Assembly: GCF_024343615.1 (NCBI RefSeq)
Contig: NZ_RJUB01000013.1
Location: 1-54,656 of the forward strand
From: Ferruginibacter sp. HRS2-29
Lineage (GTDB): Bacteria; Bacteroidota; Bacteroidia; Chitinophagales; Chitinophagaceae
Length of the DNA stretch: 54,656 nucleotides
Direction of reading: 5' to 3'
Part shown: positions 18,437 to 27,080 of the stretch, piece after piece
Numbering within the stretch: position 1 is the stretch's first letter
Layout: each line of letters begins with the position of its first letter
Notes under the pieces: generated by a model
The model's input: the letters and a program-made list of their open reading frames with translations, nothing else
Told to the model about the DNA's origin: nothing
Databases searched by the model: none
Program-made: the position numbers and the translations under genes

Positions 18437-18598
18437 ATGCTGGATGCCGGAGGGCAGATACTGCATTCTGGTGGCTGGATGCCGGAAGTTTATACCGATT
18501 GTGTTTCGCTAAGTTCTATTATACGATATTCGTATAGACTTCTGCAAGCCCGGGCTGACAGATAAGGCGGAATCCGACATCCAGCATCCAGCAACCAG
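18437..18598. repeat. CTGGATG / CATCCAG 7-bp repeats in inverted order
   Basis: CTGGATG-CCGGAGG (about 18438), CTGGTGG-CTGGATG-CCGGAAG (about 18469-18489) and, inverted, CATCCAG, CATCCAG, CAACCAG (18578-18598). They fill most of the 295-bp divergent gap between fabH and ruvA. Confidence 0.65.
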
Positions 18599-18677
18599 CT
18601 CCCAAAACAAATATCCCCACTAACGCCCTCAGCTAACAAAATATCCTTATTTTCGCTACTTGACAGATTAGGAAATT

Positions 18678-19262
18678 ATGTATGCATATTTGGAGGGGAA
18701 ATTTACTTATAAAAGTCCAGCGCAGGTACATGTAGATGTAAACGGGGTTGGCTATGAAGTGAATATAAGCCTCACCACCTATTCTGCCATACAGGGGCTT
18801 ACCGGCGGAAGGCTTTATACGCATCTCCAGGTAAAGGAAGATGCACATACATTGTATGGGTTTTTCGAGCGCCAGGAAAAGGAAATGTTCATTTTGTTGA
18901 TAAGCGTTTCCGGTGTAGGTGCAGCTACTGCCCGCATGATGTTGTCATCATTGCGCTCAGAAGAAGTAGGCCATGCCATCGTACAGGGTAATGTGCGCCT
19001 GCTGGAAGGGGTGAAAGGGATAGGAAAAAAGACTGCGGAAAGACTGGTATTGGAATTAAAAGACAAGGTAAATAAACAAACATCCGGAACCGACATTATT
19101 GTGCCCGCAGGCAATAGATTGGAACAGGATGCGTTAACTGCTCTGACTGCCCTGGGGATTTCCCGTATACAGGCCGAGCAATCGATCCAAAAAATAATCC
19201 GTGCTGAACCTGGTATCTTACATTTAGAAGATTTGATAAAAAAAGCATTAAAAGTCATTTGA
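18678..19262 (+). CDS. ruvA: Holliday junction branch migration protein RuvA
   Basis: 194 residues: N-terminal OB fold ('MYAYLEGKFTYKSPAQVHVDVNGVGYEVNISL'), two helix-hairpin-helix motifs in the middle ('LISVSGVGAATARMML', 'LLEGVKGIGKKTAERLVLEL') and a C-terminal three-helix domain ('EQDALTALTALGISRIQAEQSIQKI') that contacts RuvB. The protein binds four-way DNA junctions and steers RuvB in recombination and repair. The ATG at 18678 is unambiguous. sprA follows after 29 bp, a pairing common in Bacteroidota. Confidence 0.97.
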   Translation: MYAYLEGKFTYKSPAQVHVDVNGVGYEVNISLTTYSAIQGLTGGRLYTHLQVKEDAHTLYGFFERQEKEMFILLISVSGVGAATARMMLSSLRSEEVGHAIVQGNVRLLEGVKGIGKKTAERLVLELKDKVNKQTSGTDIIVPAGNRLEQDALTALTALGISRIQAEQSIQKIIRAEPGILHLEDLIKKALKVI

Positions 19263-19291
19263 TTCCATTGCTACGTTAATTAATTTACCGG

Positions 19292-22200
19292 ATGTTGCTT
19301 ATTAGAAAAACAATTCTTTCAATAGTCACCTGTTGCAGTATACCTCTGTTGCTATCAATGATCAACGCGAATGATGCGTTTCAGCCGCCGCCAACGCAGC
19401 AGGTACCTGTAAGGGATACCCCGCCGCCTGTTGGTTCCGACAGCCTCAGGTACCCCATTAAAGACAGGAGATCCGATTATGTAGCCGGAGGAAATTCATC
19501 CCGTACATACGATCTTAAAGATCCTTCCAACATTACCGATTCGGTGGTATACGATGCCATCACCCGCAGGTATACCATTTATGAAAAAGTGGGGTCAAAA
19601 TATTACCGTGTACCTACTACCTACACTTTCGATGAATACTGGCAGATACGCAACCGCCAGGCGGAAATAGCTTATTTCCAAAAACGTGCCAATACCACCA
19701 GCCTGCTCAACCGCGGTAAACTGGTAAAACCAAAGCTTTCGTTGACGGATAACCTCTTCAACAGGCTTTTTGGCAACGGGAAGATAGAGATCAGTCCGCA
19801 GGGTAATGTCAACATCACCGCAGGTTACCAGGGGCAAAAAACAGACAATCCCACATTGCCCGAACGGGCGAGAAAAAATGGCGGGCTGGATTTCAACATG
19901 AATGCCCAGGTGAATGTGAACGCCAATATCGGTGATAAGCTCAAATTCCCCATCAATTATAACACGCTGGCCAACTTCGACCTGGAAAACCAGCTGAAGC
20001 TCGATTATACCGGTAAAGACGATGAGATCCTCAAACGTTTTGAAGCGGGTAATATCAGTTTCCCGAGCCGCGGTACGCTCATCCCGGGAGCACAGCAGCT
20101 GTTTGGTATCAAGACGCAGCTGCAGTTTGGTAAATTATTCGTGATGGGTGTATTGGCCAACCAGAAATCACAGCGCCAGAATGTGAACCTGCAGGGCGGT
20201 ACCGCTTCGCAGAATTTTGAGATCAAGGCAGATGAATACGAAGAGAACAGGCACTTCCTGACGGCGCAGTACTTCCGCAATAATTACAACCAGGTCATGA
20301 GCAAACTGCCGGCCATCACGGCACCGGTGCAGGTACTCCGTATGGAAGTATGGGTGACCAACCGTATCGGTACCACTACCGAAACAAGGGATGTGGTCGG
20401 CCTGATGGATCTTGGTGAGCAACAGCCTTACCTGCAGCCACCGCTGATAAACGTGCTTACCAGTTCGCCTATCCCCAACAACAATACCAATGACCTCCTC
20501 GCAAAGATCAAGGCACAGCCTAATTTCAGGAGTCCTTCGGTGGTTTATCAGAACCTGCGCAACCTCGGCCTCAGCCCGGTGCAGGATTTTGAAAAAACAT
20601 TCGCACGCAAACTCGACAGTACACAGTATACCTACAATAAACAACTGGGAACTGTCTCGCTGAGCCAGCCACTGCAGACAGACGAGGTATTGGCGGTAGC
20701 CTACCAGTATACCTATCTCGGAAAAGTATTCCAGGTGGGTGAATTTTCGCAGGATGTACCACCGGATACCACTTCGGGTGCAAGCGCGGGAATACAAAAG
20801 ATCTTGTTCCTCAAATTGCTGAAAGCTACTTCCCAGCGTACCAATCTCCCGATCTGGGACCTGATGATGAAAAACGTGTACTCTATCGGGTATGGCGTAT
20901 TATCACCGCAGGATTTCAAACTGGACGTATTGTACCAGGAGCCCGGGCTTGGCGCAAAAAGATATTTCCCCTTTGGCGATCAGAACCAGGGTACACCGAT
21001 CATTTCACTGATCAACCTCGACCGGTTGAACAGTCAGCTTGATCCCCAGCCCGACGGGGTATTTGATTATGTAGAAGATTTTACCGTGGTATCACCGTAC
21101 AGCAGGGTCATCTTCCCGGTACTAGAGCCATTCGGCCGAGATCTTGCTACAGGGTTGTACAGCAACCCCGCACTTCCTACCATCAAGGATACATTATACT
21201 ACGCACTGTATGATTCCATCAAAGCGGTGGCACAGCAATATCCCAATCTCAACAGGTTTGTGCTGAAGGGATCTGCCAAAACTTCGGGCTCATCCGATAT
21301 CAGTATCGGTTATAATATTCCGCGGGGGTCCGTTACCGTTACCGCTGGTGGACGAACCCTGCAGGAAGGAGTGGACTATGATATCAATTACGATCTCGGA
21401 ACCATCAAAGTGACCAACCAGGCCATCCTCAATGCAGGCTTGCCGGTGCAGGTGAATTTTGAAAACAACGCGTCGTTCGGTATACAACAGCGTTCTTACC
21501 TCGGCTTGCGTTTTGATTACCTCGCAAAAAATACCGCCAAAGAACAATTGTCTATCGGTGGTACCATTGTGCGGCTGAGCGAACGTCCGTTCTTTACGAA
21601 AGTAAACCTGAACGATGATCCTATCCGCAACTCCATGTTTGGCCTCGATGTTAATTACCGCAAGGAAATGCCAAGGCTAACCAAATTGCTCGACAAACTG
21701 CCTTTTTATTCTACCACTACGCCTTCCACCATTAATGTGTATGGAGAGGCGGCGATGCTGAAACCGGGGCATGCCCCGCAGATCGGCCGGGGAAGCAAGG
21801 GGTTGATATATATAGATGACTTTGAAGGAAGCAAGTCGGGCATCGATCTGCGTTTCCCTTCCGTGAGCTGGGCGCTGGCTTCGGCGCCGGTAGGCGCTAC
21901 CGACAGGACGGGTAACATTCTGTTCCCGGAAGCATCGCTTACCAACGATATCAATTATGGAAAGAACCGTGCGAAGATCGCGTGGTACCAGATCGAGCAG
22001 ACATTGCAGCAATACCGCGGACAAAATAACCCCATCACCGATCCTATACTGCTGAGCGACCCGCGTACAAGGCAGGTTTACCAGAAAGAAATTTTCCCGC
22101 AAAGGACAACCGGTTTCGGCGAAAGCCAGCTGGTAACATTTGACCTCGCATATTACCCAACGGATAAAGGCCCGTACAACTACGATGACCTGCCGGGGCC

Positions 22201-25200
22201 GATAAGTGCAGGTGTGGCTTCCAATGGCAAACTCAACCAGCCACGCAGAAGGTGGGGCGGGTTGATGCGTGCGCTGGATCAGACGGATTTTGAAACCAGC
22301 AATATCGAGTTCATTGAATTCTGGGCGCAGGATCCTTTTATCAATTCTCCATTAAACCCGAATGCCGCTAACTCTATAGGTGGTAAATTATATTTCAACC
22401 TCGGTAATGTATCGGAAGACGTGTTGAAAGATGGCAGAAGGTTCTACGAAAATGGCCTTGCCACTCCCAATGCGCCGTCCCCCGAAGACCAGACCGTATG
22501 GGGAAGGGTGGCACGTAACCCGATACAGGTTACCAATGCCTTCAGCAATATTCCTGAAGACAGGTTGTACCAGGATCTTGGATTTGACGGATTGAGCGAT
22601 ACAGCCGAAGCCAACAGGCGCGCAACATACCTTACAAATCTGCAGGCCGCAGGTGTGGGAGGTGCCGCCTATCAGCGTGCATTGAACGATCCTTCGAGCG
22701 ATAACTACCGCAACTATCGTGATGCCGCTTTTGGAGCCACTGATGGTTTGCTGGCACGGTATAAAGATTATAACAGTCCGCAGGGCAACTCGCCGGTTGA
22801 TAATGGCGGAGAATTTTCTGCGGCAGCAACTTTATATCCCGATGCGGAAGATCTGAACCGTGACAATACCATGAGCGAAACGGAAGAATATTTCCAGTAC
22901 ATCGTGGATATCAAACCGAAAGGCGCTGCAGAAATGCAGATCGGCCAGAATTTTATAGTCGACAGGAAAGATGTTGGCGTGGGCCTGGTAGATGGAACAT
23001 CCCGTACCGAAACCTGGTACCAGTTCAGGATACCGATTGCCAACTACGAAAGAAAAATAGGTAATATCCCTGATTTCAAATCGATCCGTTTCATCAGGAT
23101 GTTCATGACTGATTTTGAAGACAGCGTGGTACTTCGTTTCGGTGAATTGCAACTTACCAGGAATATCTGGCGTAAGTTCAATAACAAAATAGACTCTACC
23201 GGGCTTTACACTGCAGCCAGTACTACACCGTTGAATGTGGGTGCGGTAAACATTGAAGAAAATGATAAACGTACCCCGTTGCCTTACCGTACTCCTTCGG
23301 AAATTGAAAGGGTGCAGACGCAAAGTAACAATGGGGTTAATCTTTTGCAGAATGAACAGGCGATGAGCCTTCAGTTCTGTAATCTTACTACAAAAGATGC
23401 CAAAGGCGTTTTCCAAACCTTTGCCAACAGGGATCTTCGCCAGTTCCGCAAACTTTCCATGTACATACATGCAGAAGAATCGCAGAAGCCGGTCAATACA
23501 TTTGAAGACTATGACCTTACCGCGGTGATCCGTATGGGTACGGATTTCGTGAGCAACTATTACGAGATACGCATCCCATTGGTTAAAACCGGATTGGGTG
23601 CTGGCACCAGCCTCAACCCGAATTCAGATCAGTACAACGATACTTTGTGGAATCCCCGTAACTCACTCGACGTGGACCTGACCGTTCTTACCAAGCTGAA
23701 ACAGCAACGTAACCTTACCGGCAACCCCGTACAGATATTCCGGCAGTTGCAGGCCAACGGGCAAACCTATTCCGTAATGGGAAGCCCGAACCTCGGCGAA
23801 ATAAAAGGCATACTCATAGGTGTGGAAAATACCCGGGCGCTCAGTGCCTGCGGTGAAGTATGGGTAAATGAATTACGCCTTTCTTCCATCGATGAAAAAG
23901 GAGGCTATGCGGCATTGGGAAGAGTGGATGTAACGCTTGCCGACCTGGGAACCTTATCCATTTCGGCCAATGGCCATACCACAGGCTTCGGTACATTGGA
24001 ACAAAGAGTGAACGAACGCTACCGCGATAACTTCTTCCAGTTTGATGTGGCGGCCAACCTTGAACTGGGTAAATTATTACCGAAAAAAGCAGGCATGTCT
24101 ATACCCGTGTTCGCCAGCTATTCACAGGCGGTGAGTACACCGGAATACGATCCGTATGATATCGATATCAAACTGAAGGATAAAAAGAATGCAGCGCAAA
24201 CCAAAGCGGCAAAAGATTCTATCCGCAATGCCGCGATCGATTTCACTTCTACCAAAACGTTGAATTTTACCAACGTCCGCAAAAACAAGACGAATGGCAA
24301 AGCGCCGAAAATATACGATATCGAAAACGTGGATGTGAGTTATTCGTACATCAACATCAGCAGCCATAATCCGCTGATCGAATACAACGATGTAACCAGG
24401 CACCGCGGTGCGCTGGGGTATAATTTTGCTCCGCAACCGAAATACATAGAGCCTTTCAAGAAAATGAAACTGTTCAGGAAAACGAAGACGCATTGGTTTG
24501 ACCTGATCAAGGATTTCAATTTCAACTATGTGCCTTCGCAACTGACTTTCAGGGCCGATATCAGCAGGCAGTTTGGCGTCATCCGTCCACGCAGCGTGGG
24601 TACGGATAAATACCGCATACCCGAAACTTACGATAAATATTTTGTGTTCCAGAGGGATTACATCGTCCGTTGGAATTTCACCAGGTCGCTCAGCTTCGAT
24701 TACAGCGCTACGAATAATTCCCGTATCGATGAACCGGCAGGAAGGCTTGATACCAAAGAGAAAAAGGACAGTGTGTGGAGAAACCTCCTGAAAGGCGGAA
24801 GAAATACCATTTTCACACAGACAGGTAATTTCGCCTACACGTTGCCGACAGCTAAGTTCCCGATACTCGACTGGACAACCATCAACCTGAAATACCAGGC
24901 CAGCTACCGCTGGATAGGCGCATCCCGTCTTGCGGTTGAACTTGGTAACATCCTGGAAAATGGCCAGCAGAGCGAAGCAACTGCACAACTTGATTTTACA
25001 AGATTGTATCAGAAATCAAAATGGTTGCGCCAGCTTGATCTGCCGAAAAATATAGAGGATAAGGAAAAATGGAAGAACCGTGTGACTAAAGTGACGGATA
25101 GTGTGACCACGAAAGATGGAAAAAGAGTATTGCGCACCCGGCGGATCGTGGATAAAACGGCGATGCCTTATGTGGGTACTGCAGGACGGGTATTGGGCAA

Positions 25201-26635
25201 ATTGCTCACCAGCCTGAAGCAGGCGAACATATCCATTGCTGAAGTAGCCAACACGAGGTTACCGGGTTATACCGACAGTACGCAGTTCTTCGGGCAAAAT
25301 TTCAAGAGCATGGCGCCGGGCTTCGATTTCATTTTGGGCAGGCAGCCGGATAGCAACTGGCTCAACAGGAAAGCGGCCCAGGGGCTTATCACGAGGGATA
25401 CCAGCTTCAACTCGCTGTTCCAGCAGAGCTTCGATCAGCGTCTCACTGCAAGCGCCGTGCTTGAGCCGGTACGTGACCTGAATATCACGGTCAATATCAG
25501 CAAGACATTCAACAAAAATTATAGTGAGATCTTCCGGTTCATCGATACTTCGGGTGGTACCAACCATAAATTCGTGCACCTGTCACCGTACACGGGTGGT
25601 GGTTTCGATGTATCTTATATTTCCTTCAAGACATTGTTTGGCAAGTTTGATCCCAACAGGGTTTCAGCAACCTTCAAGACCTTCCAGAGCAACAGGCTGG
25701 TCCTTTCCCGCAGGCTGGGGCAGAAGAACCCTTATTCACTGGCGGGTGGCGGACAAGGTGCCGACGGCTATTATTTTGGATATGGCAAATACGCGGTGGA
25801 TGTGCTGATCCCATCTTTCATAGCGGCGTACACCGGGCAGAATGCGGAAGATGTTTCGCTGATCAAACAACAGAACAGCAATATCAAATCGAATCCTTTC
25901 AAAGCCATCATACCAAGGCCAAACTGGAAGATCGATTACAACGGCCTTACCAAAGTGAAAGGCATGGATAAGATATTCAGCAACTTTACCATTTCTCATG
26001 GATATACCGGCAACCTGAGCATGAATGGATTTACATCAGCATTGCTTTACCAGGATGTATCGAGGTTTGGATACCCGTCGTTCTACGATTCTTCTTCCAA
26101 CGCCTTCGTACCATATTTCCTGGTGCCGAATGTTACCATCAGCGAAAGCTTTGCACCACTGGCAGGTTTCGATATGATGTTTACCAACCAGTTCCAGGCG
26201 AAATTTGAATATGCAAAATCAAGGACACTCAGCTTAAGCCTGTACGATTACCAGCTCAGCGAACAGCGTAGTACGGAATATAGTTTTGCGCTCGGCTATC
26301 GCAAAAGAGGACTGAAACTGCTCGGTGGATTGAAACTTCCGAAATGGCTGAATAAAGATGGCGGTACCAAACTCGACAACGAGATCAACTTCCGCCTCGA
26401 TTTCCACCTGCGTGATAATGTGACTGCCAACAGCCGTCTTGACCAGGAAAACAATTTCGCCACAGGTGGAAGTAAGGAGATCACGATCAACCCGACGGTA
26501 GATTACTTCCTGAACAACAGGGTCAATATCAAATTCTATTTCTACCAGAGCAAGATCAAGCCGTATATTTCTTCCAGCGCACCGACAACGAATACGAGGG
26601 CAGGGCTGCAGTTGAATATTTCTCTGGCGCAATAG
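19292..26635 (+). CDS. sprA: Type IX secretion system outer-membrane translocon protein SprA (SOV)
   Basis: 2447 residues, the normal giant size of SprA, which forms a 36-strand barrel as the pore of the T9SS. A hydrophobic signal segment (about 1-28) is followed by a proline-rich stretch and the SprA N-terminal region ('RRYTIYEKVGSKYYRVPTTYTFDEYW'). Repeated 'GTIKVTNQAIL', 'SIGYNIPRGSVTV', 'IEFWAQDPF' and 'GGKLYFNLG' blocks are typical, and the chain ends in amphipathic beta strands ('TNTRAGLQLNISLAQ'). It exports the sorting-domain proteins found in this window (genes at 8964, 15266 and 27078) and is needed for gliding in motile relatives. The reading frame is intact. Confidence 0.97.
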   Translation: MLLIRKTILSIVTCCSIPLLLSMINANDAFQPPPTQQVPVRDTPPPVGSDSLRYPIKDRRSDYVAGGNSSRTYDLKDPSNITDSVVYDAITRRYTIYEKVGSKYYRVPTTYTFDEYWQIRNRQAEIAYFQKRANTTSLLNRGKLVKPKLSLTDNLFNRLFGNGKIEISPQGNVNITAGYQGQKTDNPTLPERARKNGGLDFNMNAQVNVNANIGDKLKFPINYNTLANFDLENQLKLDYTGKDDEILKRFEAGNISFPSRGTLIPGAQQLFGIKTQLQFGKLFVMGVLANQKSQRQNVNLQGGTASQNFEIKADEYEENRHFLTAQYFRNNYNQVMSKLPAITAPVQVLRMEVWVTNRIGTTTETRDVVGLMDLGEQQPYLQPPLINVLTSSPIPNNNTNDLLAKIKAQPNFRSPSVVYQNLRNLGLSPVQDFEKTFARKLDSTQYTYNKQLGTVSLSQPLQTDEVLAVAYQYTYLGKVFQVGEFSQDVPPDTTSGASAGIQKILFLKLLKATSQRTNLPIWDLMMKNVYSIGYGVLSPQDFKLDVLYQEPGLGAKRYFPFGDQNQGTPIISLINLDRLNSQLDPQPDGVFDYVEDFTVVSPYSRVIFPVLEPFGRDLATGLYSNPALPTIKDTLYYALYDSIKAVAQQYPNLNRFVLKGSAKTSGSSDISIGYNIPRGSVTVTAGGRTLQEGVDYDINYDLGTIKVTNQAILNAGLPVQVNFENNASFGIQQRSYLGLRFDYLAKNTAKEQLSIGGTIVRLSERPFFTKVNLNDDPIRNSMFGLDVNYRKEMPRLTKLLDKLPFYSTTTPSTINVYGEAAMLKPGHAPQIGRGSKGLIYIDDFEGSKSGIDLRFPSVSWALASAPVGATDRTGNILFPEASLTNDINYGKNRAKIAWYQIEQTLQQYRGQNNPITDPILLSDPRTRQVYQKEIFPQRTTGFGESQLVTFDLAYYPTDKGPYNYDDLPGPISAGVASNGKLNQPRRRWGGLMRALDQTDFETSNIEFIEFWAQDPFINSPLNPNAANSIGGKLYFNLGNVSEDVLKDGRRFYENGLATPNAPSPEDQTVWGRVARNPIQVTNAFSNIPEDRLYQDLGFDGLSDTAEANRRATYLTNLQAAGVGGAAYQRALNDPSSDNYRNYRDAAFGATDGLLARYKDYNSPQGNSPVDNGGEFSAAATLYPDAEDLNRDNTMSETEEYFQYIVDIKPKGAAEMQIGQNFIVDRKDVGVGLVDGTSRTETWYQFRIPIANYERKIGNIPDFKSIRFIRMFMTDFEDSVVLRFGELQLTRNIWRKFNNKIDSTGLYTAASTTPLNVGAVNIEENDKRTPLPYRTPSEIERVQTQSNNGVNLLQNEQAMSLQFCNLTTKDAKGVFQTFANRDLRQFRKLSMYIHAEESQKPVNTFEDYDLTAVIRMGTDFVSNYYEIRIPLVKTGLGAGTSLNPNSDQYNDTLWNPRNSLDVDLTVLTKLKQQRNLTGNPVQIFRQLQANGQTYSVMGSPNLGEIKGILIGVENTRALSACGEVWVNELRLSSIDEKGGYAALGRVDVTLADLGTLSISANGHTTGFGTLEQRVNERYRDNFFQFDVAANLELGKLLPKKAGMSIPVFASYSQAVSTPEYDPYDIDIKLKDKKNAAQTKAAKDSIRNAAIDFTSTKTLNFTNVRKNKTNGKAPKIYDIENVDVSYSYINISSHNPLIEYNDVTRHRGALGYNFAPQPKYIEPFKKMKLFRKTKTHWFDLIKDFNFNYVPSQLTFRADISRQFGVIRPRSVGTDKYRIPETYDKYFVFQRDYIVRWNFTRSLSFDYSATNNSRIDEPAGRLDTKEKKDSVWRNLLKGGRNTIFTQTGNFAYTLPTAKFPILDWTTINLKYQASYRWIGASRLAVELGNILENGQQSEATAQLDFTRLYQKSKWLRQLDLPKNIEDKEKWKNRVTKVTDSVTTKDGKRVLRTRRIVDKTAMPYVGTAGRVLGKLLTSLKQANISIAEVANTRLPGYTDSTQFFGQNFKSMAPGFDFILGRQPDSNWLNRKAAQGLITRDTSFNSLFQQSFDQRLTASAVLEPVRDLNITVNISKTFNKNYSEIFRFIDTSGGTNHKFVHLSPYTGGGFDVSYISFKTLFGKFDPNRVSATFKTFQSNRLVLSRRLGQKNPYSLAGGGQGADGYYFGYGKYAVDVLIPSFIAAYTGQNAEDVSLIKQQNSNIKSNPFKAIIPRPNWKIDYNGLTKVKGMDKIFSNFTISHGYTGNLSMNGFTSALLYQDVSRFGYPSFYDSSSNAFVPYFLVPNVTISESFAPLAGFDMMFTNQFQAKFEYAKSRTLSLSLYDYQLSEQRSTEYSFALGYRKRGLKLLGGLKLPKWLNKDGGTKLDNEINFRLDFHLRDNVTANSRLDQENNFATGGSKEITINPTVDYFLNNRVNIKFYFYQSKIKPYISSSAPTTNTRAGLQLNISLAQ

Positions 26636-26694
26636 GTCAATGGATGAATGAGTGAATAGGGAATAGTCAATAGTCAAACCTTTGAAGGTTTAAA
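26636..26694. repeat. 7-bp repeat tail of sprA with AAACCTTTGAAGGTTT palindrome
   Basis: Directly behind the sprA stop codon, 7-8-bp units of the (G)TGAATAG / TCAATAG type lead into the palindrome AAACCTTTGAAGGTTT (26679-26694). The same combination is found, inverted, at 4144-4184. Confidence 0.7.
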
Positions 26695-26722
26695 ATATTC
26701 TTGAAAGTATTTACTATCAGAG

Positions 26723-26758
26723 CAATAAAATATCCCGCAAGAGCGGGATATTTTATTG
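26723..26758. terminator. Bidirectional terminator hairpin with 16-bp perfect stem
   Basis: CAATAAAATATCCCGC, loop AAGA, GCGGGATATTTTATTG. The stem is GC-rich at the loop and ends in A/T runs on both sides, so it can stop transcription from sprA and from the opposite strand. Confidence 0.85.
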
Positions 26759-26789
26759 TTATTAAGTTGCACCTGGAATTATAAAACAG

Positions 26790-26937
26790 CTATAACGGTT
26801 TAGGGACTGGCGTTAGAGGGAGGAGCAAGGAATTAAAAGGACAACAAAGCTTAAGTCAAAACACTGATTAACCCCATTGTATGGCAAGACAAGCGGAAGA
26901 GTACAGTATGTATACTAACGGTTTGGCGTTATAGTGG
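26790..26937. repeat. Two copies of a TAACGGTTT...GGCGTTA motif
   Basis: TATAACGGTTTAGGG...TGGCGTTAGAGG (26791-26819) and CTAACGGTTTGGCGTTATAGTGG (26915-26937) lie 124 bp apart in otherwise featureless DNA between sprA and the gene ending at 27078. The TAACG/CGTTA ends are inverted. I see no gene in 26636-27077. Confidence 0.4.
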
Positions 26938-27055
26938 CTGAAGAATAAAGGCTTAAGTTTAGTGTTTCAATTTATCTTTAGTGCAAGGTTGGGCTGACAT
27001 ATTTATCCTGCTGCAGATAGGATTGCGTATAACTATAAAATTTACGAAGATTTGA

Positions 27056-27080
27056 CTATTGACTATTCACTATTGACTTA
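27056..27080. repeat. 7-bp repeats GACTATT / CACTATT at a stop codon
   Basis: GACTATT, GACTATT, CACTATT, GACTTA; the final TTA (27078-27080) is the complement of the stop codon of the T9SS type B gene. Confidence 0.7.

Noticed and set aside
18383..18466. N-terminal extension of FabH
   Set aside because: 28 codons derived from the CTGGATG repeat region; FabH proteins begin at the chosen ATG.
26723..26758. Recombination or att site
   Set aside because: Perfect stem with 4-nt loop and flanking A/T runs is an ordinary bidirectional terminator.
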